A program made the translations under genes and the position numbers. DNA of 64,000 nucleotides, taken from positions 62,001 to 126,000 of the forward strand of contig NZ_JAPCID010000007.1 of the NCBI RefSeq assembly GCF_027587175.1. The letters run 5' to 3'. Positions 10,025 through 18,216 of this stretch are shown one piece after another. The notes under the pieces are model-generated. The model was given only the letters and a program-made list of their open reading frames with translations, had not been told where the DNA came from and did no database searches. Numbering within the stretch: the first letter of the stretch is position 1; each line of letters opens with the position of its first letter. Source of the stretch: Solirubrobacter deserti. Its GTDB lineage: Bacteria > Actinomycetota > Thermoleophilia > Solirubrobacterales > Solirubrobacteraceae.

Positions 10025-11590
10025 GTGTCGCCGCAGTCCTACGAGGAAGCTGTCGCGAGCCACGCGTGGCACGTGCCGGAGCGGTACAACATCGCGCAGG
10101 ACGTGTGCGACAAGCACCCGGCCGACAAGCCGGCGATGATCCACGAGCACTTCGACGGGACGGTCCGCGAGGTGCTCTGGGGCGAGCTGCAGGAGCGCTC
10201 CAACCGGTTCGCGCACGTGCTGCGGGCGCACGGGGTGCAGAAGGGCGACCGCGTGGCGATGCTGCTGCCGCCGACGCCCGAGACCGCGGCGGCGTTCTTC
10301 GGCACGTGGAAGTGCGGCGCGATCCTGCTGTCGATGTCGGTGCTCTACGGGGATGACGGGATCCGCCACCGCGTCAGCGACTCCCAGGCCAAGGTCCTCG
10401 TCACCAACGAGGCGAACAAGGACCGCGTCGACCCGGCGCTCGTCGAGCACGTGCTGGTGCTGGACGATGCGGTGTTCGCCGGCGGCGAGCCGGAGTTCGA
10501 GCCCGAGGACACGCTGGCCGACGATCCGGCGCAGCTCTACTACACGAGCGGCACGACGGGGCTGGCCAAGGGCATCATCCACGCGCACCGGTACCTGCTC
10601 GCGCACGAGGAGTTCATCTACTGCCACGACGTGCAGGACGGCGAGCGCTTTCACGGCATGGGGGAGTGGGCGTGGGCGGCGGGCATCGCGCCGCTGCTCG
10701 GGCCGTGGCGGCTCGGCGCGGTGCAACTCGTCTACCAGCGCGAGGGCGGCTTCGATCCGCACAAGCAGCTCGACTTCCTCTCCCGCCACGAGGTCTCGAA
10801 CGTCTTCACGACGCCGACCGCGATGCGCTCGATGATGTCGATCGGCGACGCCGGGACCCGGTATCCGCAGAAGTTCCGGATCGTGTGCAGCGCCGGCGAG
10901 CCGCTCAACCCCGAGGCCATCCGCTGGTTCCGCGAGCAGTACGGGGTGACCGTGCTCGACTATTACGGGCTCACCGAGTCCTACCCCCTGTGCGCCAACT
11001 TCCCGTTCATGGAGGTGCGCGAGGGCTCGATGGGCAAGCCGATGCCCGGCTGGGACGTGCAGATCCTCGACCAGGACGAGCACCCGGTGCCGCAGGGCGA
11101 GCGCGGCGAGATCTGCCTGCGCGCGCGCTCGAATCCGCACTATCCGCTCGGCTACTGGCGCAACGAGGAGGCCGCGCGCGAGACGTTCGGCGGCGAGTGG
11201 TTCCACACCAAGGACGCCGCCCGCTTCGACGAGGACGGCTACGTCTGGTACGAGGGCCGCGCGGACGACGTGATCATCGCGGCCGGGTATCGGATCGGCC
11301 CGTTCGAGGTCGAAAGCGCCTGCTTGGAGCACCCCGCGGTGAAGGAGGCGGCGGCCGTCGCCTCGCCCGACGAGCGGCGGGGCAGCGTGGTCAAGGCGTT
11401 CATCGTGCTGGCCGAGGGGCACGACGGCTCCGACGAGCTCGTGGCCGAGATCCAGGCTCATGTGCGTAATCGCCTGTCCGCCTACGCGTACCCTCGGAGG
11501 ATCGAGTTCGTCGACGACCTCCCGAAGACCCTGACCGGCAAGATCCGGCGCATCGAGCTGCGCCAGCGCGAGCTGGAGGGGAACGCCTAG
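10025..11590 (+). CDS. AMP-forming acyl-CoA synthetase
   Basis: 521 residues of the ANL superfamily, activating a carboxylic acid with ATP and CoA. Motifs: P-loop YYTSGTTGLAKG, the A5-type YYGLTES, hinge GRADDVIIAAGYRIGP, and the A10 lysine in LPKTLTGKIRR. The order and spacing resemble medium-chain acyl-CoA or acetate-type synthetases rather than Acs itself; the acid is not determined. Start is GTG, preceded by GAGGGAGGAG-type Shine-Dalgarno sequence. The next gene starts 3 bp after the stop, so they are co-transcribed. Confidence 0.92.
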   Translation: MSPQSYEEAVASHAWHVPERYNIAQDVCDKHPADKPAMIHEHFDGTVREVLWGELQERSNRFAHVLRAHGVQKGDRVAMLLPPTPETAAAFFGTWKCGAILLSMSVLYGDDGIRHRVSDSQAKVLVTNEANKDRVDPALVEHVLVLDDAVFAGGEPEFEPEDTLADDPAQLYYTSGTTGLAKGIIHAHRYLLAHEEFIYCHDVQDGERFHGMGEWAWAAGIAPLLGPWRLGAVQLVYQREGGFDPHKQLDFLSRHEVSNVFTTPTAMRSMMSIGDAGTRYPQKFRIVCSAGEPLNPEAIRWFREQYGVTVLDYYGLTESYPLCANFPFMEVREGSMGKPMPGWDVQILDQDEHPVPQGERGEICLRARSNPHYPLGYWRNEEAARETFGGEWFHTKDAARFDEDGYVWYEGRADDVIIAAGYRIGPFEVESACLEHPAVKEAAAVASPDERRGSVVKAFIVLAEGHDGSDELVAEIQAHVRNRLSAYAYPRRIEFVDDLPKTLTGKIRRIELRQRELEGNA

Positions 11591-11593
11591 CCC

Positions 11594-14071
11594 GTGGCCA
11601 CGGCGGTCGTTGCAGGGCGGCGCGACCGGTCGCGCCCGGCCAACCGCGTGCTGTTGCCGCAGTGGGGCGCGCGGCTCTTCGGGCTGGCGGCGCTGAGCAC
11701 GGTCGGCGCGCTGGAGTGGCAGCGCCTCGTGCAGGGCCTGTCCACGGGGCGCGTGCTGCTGTGGGTGCTCGCGGCCGTCGGGGCGGCGCTGGCCGTGCTG
11801 CTGGTGAGCGCGCCGCCGCGCCGGCACTGGCGCCTCGGGCCGCGCACGCGCGCGGCTGCGCTGCTCTTCATCGTGCTCGCGGCGCTGTTCGCCGGCTACC
11901 TGTTGGCCGGTCCGGAGCTGCGCCTGCTGCGTCCGCGCCACTGGGACGAGCTGGTCTCGGGCCTCGCCAGCGGGCTGCAGGCGCTCGGCACCGTGCGGCT
12001 GCCGTACGCGAGCGCCGACCCGTGGCCGCGGATCGTGCTCGAGCTGCTCGGCGCGCAGCTGCTGATCCTCGCGGGACTGCTCACGTTCTGGCCCCGTGTG
12101 GCGATGCGCTCGAGCGAGCGCGTGCCGCTGAAGGTGCCCGAGCGCGGCTATCCGTTCGTCGCGCTGGCCGTGATGATCGTCGTGGTCGCGTCGCCGATCA
12201 TCTCGATCGGCGGCACCCGCCCGGTGCTGCTGGGGCTGATCATCGCCGCCCTCGCCGTGTGCTTCTTGTGGCTGGAGCGGCTGCCGCTGCGGCCGGGCCT
12301 GGGCGTGGCGGGGCTGCTCCTGCTCGCACTCGTGGGCGCGCTGCCGGTGGCCGCGACGGCCGACCGCGGCCAGCCGTGGTTCGACTACCGCGCCTTCGCC
12401 GAGAGCCTCGGGCCCGCCGATCCCGTGCGCTTCTCGTGGGCCCAGAGCTACGGGCCGATCACGTGGCCGCGCGAAGGCACTGAGGTGATGCGGATCGTCT
12501 CCGGTGACCCGCTGTACTGGAAGGCCCGCAACCTGGACACCTTCAACGGCGACGCCTGGCAGGTGCGCGAGGACGTGCAGGACACCGCGTTCTTCGACGA
12601 GCCGTGGGAAGCCGACGTGCCCGAGGAGTGGGATGACCGCCCGGCGTGGTCGAGCGAGATCGAGGTGTCGGTCAAGCGCGTGCAGACGACGGACGTGATC
12701 GGCGCGGGCACGATCACGGAGGTCAGCGACAACTCTGACCTGGTTCGGCCTGGCTTCTCGCCCGGCACCTGGGACGCGCCGAACGGGTTGCGCCGCAACG
12801 ACTCCTACCGCGCACGCGTGTACGTGCCCAACCCGGTCGGGGACCGGCTCGAGGAGGCGACGACCGGCCGGGCCGAGCGCCAGGACGGCTCGCGCACCAT
12901 CACGGTGCCGTTGCAGACCGGGCAGGAGATCGTGCAGGAAGGCGCGTTCGGCGGCAGGATCGGCGAGGCGCGCGTGTACTTCGCGCCGTTCGGCTCGATG
13001 GAGCCCTCCTACGCGACCTACCCGCGGCGCGGGGGACGGATCGAGCGCTCGATCGACGAGGTCATGGAGCGCTCGAGGTACGAGCGCACGTGGCAGCTCG
13101 TGCAGCGGCTCAAGTCCGAGTCCGACACGTCGCTGGACTTCATCCGCGCCGTCGACGCCTACCTGCACCAGCCCGAGTTCCGCTACGAGGAGCGCCCGCC
13201 GACCACGCCGCCGGGGAAGGAGCCGCTGGACTACTTCATCAACGAGTCGTTCCTCGGCTACTGCCAGCACTACGCGGGCGCGATGGCGCTGATGTTGCGC
13301 ATGGGCGGGATCGCCGCGCGCGTCGCGACGGGCTTCTCGCCGGGCGGCTACTCGGAGTCCAAGCAGGCGTGGATCGTCCGCGACACCGACGCCCACGCGT
13401 GGGTCGAGGTCTGGTTCGACGAGATCGGCTGGGTGACGGTCGATCCGACGCCGGCCGCGACGCCCGCCCGCTCGCGCGTCGCCGGCTCGATCACGGCCCC
13501 GCCGGCCGCGGCGCAGGCGACGCCCGACAGCGGTGGCAACAGCACCGCCCCGGGCGCCGACGGGACGAACCCGCAGGCGGTGCGCCCGGACCTCCAGACG
13601 GGCACGGGCGACACCACCGCCGCGGACGACGAGGGCGGCAGCTGGCGCTGGCTGCTGTGGGTCGGCCTCGTGATCGCGGCGATCGCCCTCGTGCTGGCCG
13701 TGGTCCTGTTCATCCGCCGCCCGCGCGGGGCGACCCCGATGGACCGCGCGATCGCCGAGGTCGAGGACGCGTTGCGCCGCGTCGGCCGGCCCGTGTCCAC
13801 GGGTACCACGTTGCGCGAGCTCGAGCGCCGGCTGGGATCGTCCTCGCCGGAGGTGGCTTCATACCTGCGGGCGCTCGCTTCGGGGCGCTACGCGCCGGTT
13901 CCGGAACGGCCCTCGCGGTCGGGGCGCCGCGCGCTGCGGCGCGCTCTGGCGCAGGGCCTGGGCTTCGGCGGCCGGCTGCGCGCGCTGTGGGCGATGCCGC
14001 CGCGCGTCGAGCGCGGCTGGTCCTCGCCGCGGTCGCGCACCCTGGAGGTCGACGCCTCCGTGCGCGCCTGA
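11594..14071 (+). CDS. TgpA-like transglutaminase membrane protein (DUF3488)
   Basis: 825 residues. The N-terminal third holds several membrane helices (DUF3488 region), followed by an extracytoplasmic domain with a transglutaminase core at about residues 540-620: catalytic Cys in GYCQHYAGAM, His in DAHAWVEVWF and Asp in TVDPTP. A Pro/Ala/Thr-rich linker, one further membrane helix (WLLWVGLVIAAIALVLAVV) and a DUF4129-like cytoplasmic tail follow. Proteins of this build are membrane-bound cysteine peptidases or transglutaminases at the cell surface; substrate unknown. GTG start. Confidence 0.88.
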   Translation: MATAVVAGRRDRSRPANRVLLPQWGARLFGLAALSTVGALEWQRLVQGLSTGRVLLWVLAAVGAALAVLLVSAPPRRHWRLGPRTRAAALLFIVLAALFAGYLLAGPELRLLRPRHWDELVSGLASGLQALGTVRLPYASADPWPRIVLELLGAQLLILAGLLTFWPRVAMRSSERVPLKVPERGYPFVALAVMIVVVASPIISIGGTRPVLLGLIIAALAVCFLWLERLPLRPGLGVAGLLLLALVGALPVAATADRGQPWFDYRAFAESLGPADPVRFSWAQSYGPITWPREGTEVMRIVSGDPLYWKARNLDTFNGDAWQVREDVQDTAFFDEPWEADVPEEWDDRPAWSSEIEVSVKRVQTTDVIGAGTITEVSDNSDLVRPGFSPGTWDAPNGLRRNDSYRARVYVPNPVGDRLEEATTGRAERQDGSRTITVPLQTGQEIVQEGAFGGRIGEARVYFAPFGSMEPSYATYPRRGGRIERSIDEVMERSRYERTWQLVQRLKSESDTSLDFIRAVDAYLHQPEFRYEERPPTTPPGKEPLDYFINESFLGYCQHYAGAMALMLRMGGIAARVATGFSPGGYSESKQAWIVRDTDAHAWVEVWFDEIGWVTVDPTPAATPARSRVAGSITAPPAAAQATPDSGGNSTAPGADGTNPQAVRPDLQTGTGDTTAADDEGGSWRWLLWVGLVIAAIALVLAVVLFIRRPRGATPMDRAIAEVEDALRRVGRPVSTGTTLRELERRLGSSSPEVASYLRALASGRYAPVPERPSRSGRRALRRALAQGLGFGGRLRALWAMPPRVERGWSSPRSRTLEVDASVRA

Positions 14072-14090
14072 ACCGGCATCGAGTGCTCAA

Positions 14091-14113
14091 TTGGTCAACC
14101 AGAGGTTGACCAA
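14091..14113. terminator. Hairpin between convergent genes
   Basis: TTGGTCAACC and GGTTGACCAA form a perfect 10-bp stem with a 3-nt loop in the 57-bp gap between two convergent genes. It is AT-richer than its surroundings. Probably a bidirectional terminator, although no long T-tract follows. Confidence 0.6.
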
Positions 14114-14128
14114 CCGACCGCTCGGCGA

Positions 14129-14647
14129 CTAGGCGGCGCGGTGGAAGTCGCCGTTGCACGCGCCGTACACGCCCGCGCCCCGCGCCCGCGCGTCGGCCGC
14201 CGCCGAGCGGTATCGACCCGCCCGCGCGAACTCGACGTCCCCGTACACGTACGGCTTCGCCCAGCCGGACGCGACCATCGCCTCGCCGGCGTCCTTCCCG
14301 GCGACGCTCACATAGGCGAGCGTACGGCCGAACCGGTCGGTGGCGTCCTGGGTCGGGTCGCGCACGAGCGTGACCGTGCGGCCCTCCACGAGCCGGCGAA
14401 GGGCCGTGGCCGCCTTCTTGGAGCCGCACTCGACGGGCGTCTGCGGCCGGCGGCTCTCGGGCGTGTCGATGCCGAGCAGCCGGACCGTCTCGCCGCCGAG
14501 CTTGACCGTGTCTCCGTCGACGACGCGCGTCACACGGCCCCGGCGCTCGGTGCGGTCGGGCTCGGTGGTGACGGAGACGTCGGCGCAGCCCGCGCCGGCC
14601 AGCGCTAGGACCGCGGCGGCCCAGCGTGCGCCGCGAGCACGCGCCAC
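14129..14647 (-). CDS. Secreted thermonuclease-like lipoprotein (SNase fold)
   Basis: 172 residues. A signal segment ending in the lipobox LAGAGC places the mature protein on the outer face of the membrane. A staphylococcal-nuclease domain follows: VVDGDTVKL, the catalytic Arg in VRLLGIDTPESR, and DRFGRTLAYV. It would degrade DNA or RNA outside the cell. The start is a GTG chosen because the signal sequence begins there; it overlaps the end of the upstream gene by 43 bp. Confidence 0.85.
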   Translation of the reverse strand: MARARGARWAAAVLALAGAGCADVSVTTEPDRTERRGRVTRVVDGDTVKLGGETVRLLGIDTPESRRPQTPVECGSKKAATALRRLVEGRTVTLVRDPTQDATDRFGRTLAYVSVAGKDAGEAMVASGWAKPYVYGDVEFARAGRYRSAAADARARGAGVYGACNGDFHRAA

Positions 14648-14976
14648 GTCCCCTCCTCGCGCACCCAGGTCAGCGTGAGCGGCATGTCCAGCGTGCCCGG
14701 CTCGCCCGCGCGCTCGAACTCGTCGTGGACGACGCCGACGAGCACCGCGGTGTCGCCGTGCACGAGCACCTCGACCTCGAGCAGGTGCTGCGCCCGCCAC
14801 ACGAGGTCGCCCTCCGTGTTGCCGGCGATGTACGCGGTGCGGTCGCGCACGTCGCCGCGGTGCGTCGTCCAGCGCAGATCGGGGTGGTGCAGCTCGCGCA
14901 GGACGACCGGGTCGCGCGCCACGAGCGCCTCGGACCGCCGCGCCGCGGCGGCCAGGACCTCTTCGGCCGCGCTCAC
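14605..14976 (-). CDS. SnoaL/DUF4440-like NTF2-fold protein
   Basis: 123 residues with the pattern of the NTF2-like superfamily: N-terminal helix SAAEEVLAAAARR, ALVARDPVVLRELHHPDLRW, and the C-terminal strands LTLTWVREEGTWRVLAAH. Such proteins are small enzymes or binding proteins, often of unknown substrate. The GTG start overlaps the stop of the ThyX-like gene (GTGA), so it is translationally coupled to it. Confidence 0.75.
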   Translation of the reverse strand: MSAAEEVLAAAARRSEALVARDPVVLRELHHPDLRWTTHRGDVRDRTAYIAGNTEGDLVWRAQHLLEVEVLVHGDTAVLVGVVHDEFERAGEPGTLDMPLTLTWVREEGTWRVLAAHAGPPRS

Positions 14977-16550
14977 GCCGTGAGCTGCGCGCGGCGGGAC
15001 TCGCCGCGGATCTCCGCCAGGATGCGCTCGAGGCGGGGCTCGGTCGAATGGTCGACGTGCTTCATCGTGGCGGCCACGGCGGGGTGGACGTCGGCGATCG
15101 CGGTGTGCATCGCCTGGGCGACGGCGCGGTAGCTCGAGTGGCCCTCGCGGGCGCTGCGCAGCTCGCACAGGTGCATCGCCTCGCGGGCATTGAGGTCCAG
15201 CACGTAGCGGATGCGGTAGCCGAGGCAGAGCGCGTACGGCGCCGCGTCCGTGAGGCCGGCCTCGTGCAGGCGCGCGTACTCGGCGCGGGAGCGGTCCAGC
15301 GCGCGCTCGTACAGGTCTCCGCACCCGGCGGCGACGACCTCCTCGGGCACCTCGGCGCCGAGGTCCGGCGTGAGGCCCTGCCACTGCACGGTGAGCATGC
15401 GGTGGCGCTGGAGGTCGCGGAACGCGCCGTAGTCGGAGACGATCTCGAAGCGGTAGCGTAGCGCCTCGAACCCGCGGCCCGGGCGGTGACGGCGGTTCGC
15501 GCGCTCGCCGACGAGGTCGCTGAGCATCGCCGCGCGCGCCTCGCTGTCCAGGTCCGCGACGGCGGCGAGCGTGCGCTCCTCCGGGACGCCGGCGGCCTCG
15601 AACAGCAGCGCGGCGAGCAGCTGGTCCTCGGTGCCGTCCACGTGCACGAGCCGCACGGACGAGCGCTCCTCGGCCGCCTCGTCACGGTCCAGACCGAGCC
15701 GCTGCACCCACGTGCGCTCGGCGGTGCGCCGGCCACTGAGGTAGTCGACCCACACGTCCCCGCGGCCCTCGCGCTCCACGCGCGAGACGAAGCTCGGGAT
15801 GACCGACTTGACGGCCTCCAGCATCCGCTGCCCGCACAGCCGCGCCTCCGGCAACGGATGCGCGAGCAGGTGCAGGATCAGCTGCTCGTACATCTGGCCG
15901 CTGGCATAGATGCCCATGTGCGACAGTGACGCCGCGGGCAGCAGCCCGCGCAGCAGATCGAGCGCCTTGGCCTTCACGGCCCGCCGGCGCGCGGCCTCGG
16001 ACTCCCCGGACGACGTCGGGTAGGACTCGTCCACCCACGCGCTCACGCGCGGCAGCGCCTCGGCGTAGGCGTCGAACAGGAAGTCCATCGACGCCGCGTA
16101 CTCCGCCCCCAGCGACGCTTCGCGGTAGTAGCGGTAGCCGCCGCCGGGCATCGGCGCGTCGTAGGCGATGTAGCGCGTGGACTGCTCCAGGTAGCCCGCG
16201 ATCCGCGGCCGTTGCAGCACCTTGGTGAGCACGTTCGAGCACCACTCGACCGCCAGGTGCGCCCCGCCCAGCTGCGCGACCGAGTCGTCCCCGTAGCCGA
16301 CGAAGATCCGCTCGAACAGCTCCGCCGCCCGCGCGCCCTCGACGTCCTCGCCGCCACCGCGGCCCGCCGGCAACGTGTCCGCGAACTCGTCCAGGAACAG
16401 CCGCCGCAGCGTCCCCGGATAGCGCGAGTAGCGGGCGAACATGGCCGCCTTCACGGTCTCCGGCAGATCGACGAGCGCGAACACCGGCCCGTCGACGTTC
16501 GAGAAGTACGGGGCGAGGCGCGCGCGTTCGTCAGCGGTGAAGGACTCCAC
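14973..16550 (-). CDS. Tandem-domain ThyX-like (flavin-dependent thymidylate synthase) protein
   Basis: 525 residues, about twice the length of ordinary ThyX (about 220-260). Canonical ThyX carries the signature RHRxxSxNExSxRY, which binds FAD and dUMP for methylation of dUMP to dTMP. Here the signature is split: the N-terminal half has QRPRIAGYLEQSTRY (His replaced by Pro), while the C-terminal half has LQRHRMLTVQWQGL (RHR retained, the downstream part altered). The protein may be a two-domain ThyX in which each half contributes part of the site, or a divergent paralogue. The start is GTG at VESFTADERAR. Confidence 0.75.
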   Translation of the reverse strand: MESFTADERARLAPYFSNVDGPVFALVDLPETVKAAMFARYSRYPGTLRRLFLDEFADTLPAGRGGGEDVEGARAAELFERIFVGYGDDSVAQLGGAHLAVEWCSNVLTKVLQRPRIAGYLEQSTRYIAYDAPMPGGGYRYYREASLGAEYAASMDFLFDAYAEALPRVSAWVDESYPTSSGESEAARRRAVKAKALDLLRGLLPAASLSHMGIYASGQMYEQLILHLLAHPLPEARLCGQRMLEAVKSVIPSFVSRVEREGRGDVWVDYLSGRRTAERTWVQRLGLDRDEAAEERSSVRLVHVDGTEDQLLAALLFEAAGVPEERTLAAVADLDSEARAAMLSDLVGERANRRHRPGRGFEALRYRFEIVSDYGAFRDLQRHRMLTVQWQGLTPDLGAEVPEEVVAAGCGDLYERALDRSRAEYARLHEAGLTDAAPYALCLGYRIRYVLDLNAREAMHLCELRSAREGHSSYRAVAQAMHTAIADVHPAVAATMKHVDHSTEPRLERILAEIRGESRRAQLTA

Positions 16551-16589
16551 GGCTTCGACACTAGCGGGCAACACGGCAGAATCGGACCG

Positions 16590-16994
16590 ATGGGCATCCC
16601 AGTTACCGGTGTTAGCGAGCTCGTGCTCGAGGTGGTCGATCTCGAGGCCGCCGAGGCCTTCTACAACGGCATCCTCGGCCTGCCGGTGGTGGACCGCTGG
16701 CCGGACCGCGAGGCGATCTGGGTGATGGCCGGCGACCGCACCCGGATCGGCCTCTGGCGCCCGCAGGTCGGCCTGGCGAAGGGCCGCGGCGGCATCCATG
16801 TCCACTTCGCCATGCACATCGCAGCCGACGACTACGAGGACGCCGTAGCGCACCTGCGCCAACAGGGCCTCGACGTCCTCGAGCACGAGTTCGGTACGCG
16901 GCCGCATTCGAGGGCGGCCTACGTCGACGACCCCGACGGCAACGTCGTCGAGCTGTGGACCTGGGACGTCGCGCATCACTTGACGCAGTCGTAG
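16590..16994 (+). CDS. VOC (glyoxalase/bleomycin-resistance) family protein
   Basis: 134 residues with the paired beta-alpha-beta-beta-beta units of the VOC fold: VSELVLEVVDLEAAEAFYNG at the start and YVDDPDGNVVELW at the end. The His/Glu residues typical of the metal site are at HVHF and VVELW. Possible roles are a metal-dependent isomerase, dioxygenase or resistance protein; the substrate cannot be read from sequence. The 3' end overlaps the convergent gene by 19 bp. Confidence 0.85.
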   Translation: MGIPVTGVSELVLEVVDLEAAEAFYNGILGLPVVDRWPDREAIWVMAGDRTRIGLWRPQVGLAKGRGGIHVHFAMHIAADDYEDAVAHLRQQGLDVLEHEFGTRPHSRAAYVDDPDGNVVELWTWDVAHHLTQS

Positions 16995-18127
16995 CGCTGT
17001 CGCTCGAACCCGCCCGCCCGCGCGGAGGCCGAGACCAACGAGCGGTGGACCTTGATGCGCTTGACGCTGCCGCCGAACTTCCAGCCGCCCTTGACCGACC
17101 CGGAGATGCCGCGCGTGTCGTCCTCGACCGAAGAGACGGTGCGTTCGATCGTGCCGTGCGTGGAGATCCGCTCGGCCGCCGCCGCGAGCGCCGCGCGATC
17201 GCGCCACGGCCACTTCATGGCCAGCAGCGGAGCGGCGACCGCCCGGTTCGCCGGGTCGCGCAGGTCGAGCCGCGACACGGTCTCCGTGACGCGGCTGTCC
17301 AGCTCGGACGCCGCGGCGTGCCGGAACGCGAGCTCGCGCGGGCCGTCCGGCCCGAACGTCACCTCGGCGAGCCACTCGTGCTTGCCCAACCCCGTGGACG
17401 GGGTGAGCGGCAGCTGCAGCTCCGGGCCGTCGGTGGCCACGCGGCCGTAGACCGTGACCACCCGGCCAGGCGCGATCCGCGCTCCGAGCGCGGCCTGGCC
17501 CGACGCGGCGACGCCGATCAGGTCGGCCTGTTCCTTGCCGCCGAACGCGAGGCCGAGCGCGGCGCTGACCTCCTCGCCGCCCTCGATCGAGTTCCACGCG
17601 GGAGGAAAGCGCTCCCACCGGAAGCCGTTGACCACGGCGTGGCGGAGGAACTCGTCCGCGGCCGCCTGGTCCGGGAACACCCACGCCCGCGCGGCCTGGA
17701 CGCGGGCGGTCAAGCCGGCGTTGCCGCCGAGCTGGAACGCGACAGGGCCCACCGCGACGTCGTACCCCACGCCGCCGGAGCCTCCGGCGGTGCCGCTGGC
17801 GGACCGCACCACGGTCACCGTGCCGTCGGAGTTCGGCGTGACGGTCAGCGTGAGCCGGTGCCCGAGCTCGATGCTGAACGCGGTCCCCGTCGCCTCGTGC
17901 CCCGTGACGTCCGTCTTGAGCGGGCACGGGGCGAGCCCCGCGTCGCGGGCCATCCGCGCGTCGCAGATGTCCAGCCCCGCGATGCAGAGCGCGCGCTCCA
18001 TCTGCGCGACGACGGCCGCGGCGACGGACGGCGCGCCCACCGCCGGCGCGGCGACGACGAGCAGCGCCGCGATGAGGGCGATCGCGGCGACGTACTCGAT
18101 GGTGGCCTGGCCGGCGGTGGAGCGCAC
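16976..18127 (-). CDS. Large pseudopilin-like exported protein
   Basis: 383 residues. The N-terminus STAGQATIEYVAAIALIAAL resembles a class III (Flp/Tad-type) prepilin: a short basic leader, Gly-Gln, the conserved Glu-Tyr and a hydrophobic helix. The remaining 350 residues are soluble, far longer than an Flp pilin (about 50-80). They contain four cysteines near residues 48-68 (ALCIAGLDIC, PCPL) and a C-terminal Cys. It could be a minor pilin carrying an adhesive head. No other Tad genes are in the window. Confidence 0.65.
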   Translation of the reverse strand: MRSTAGQATIEYVAAIALIAALLVVAAPAVGAPSVAAAVVAQMERALCIAGLDICDARMARDAGLAPCPLKTDVTGHEATGTAFSIELGHRLTLTVTPNSDGTVTVVRSASGTAGGSGGVGYDVAVGPVAFQLGGNAGLTARVQAARAWVFPDQAAADEFLRHAVVNGFRWERFPPAWNSIEGGEEVSAALGLAFGGKEQADLIGVAASGQAALGARIAPGRVVTVYGRVATDGPELQLPLTPSTGLGKHEWLAEVTFGPDGPRELAFRHAAASELDSRVTETVSRLDLRDPANRAVAAPLLAMKWPWRDRAALAAAAERISTHGTIERTVSSVEDDTRGISGSVKGGWKFGGSVKRIKVHRSLVSASARAGGFERQRYDCVK

Positions 18128-18216
18128 GACCGATAGAGGCGGCCCCGGAAGAAGTTCGCCCCCGGGGATCAGCCGGGGGCGAAGATTTCACGAAGCGAGG
18201 GTGTTTCGGCGCGAAC

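Noticed and set aside
9365-13396. Very long minus-strand open frame opposite the acyl-CoA synthetase and transglutaminase genes
   Set aside because: Its translation is His/Arg/Asp/Ala-rich low-complexity sequence typical of the shadow frame of a GC-rich gene; the plus-strand genes have clear domains.
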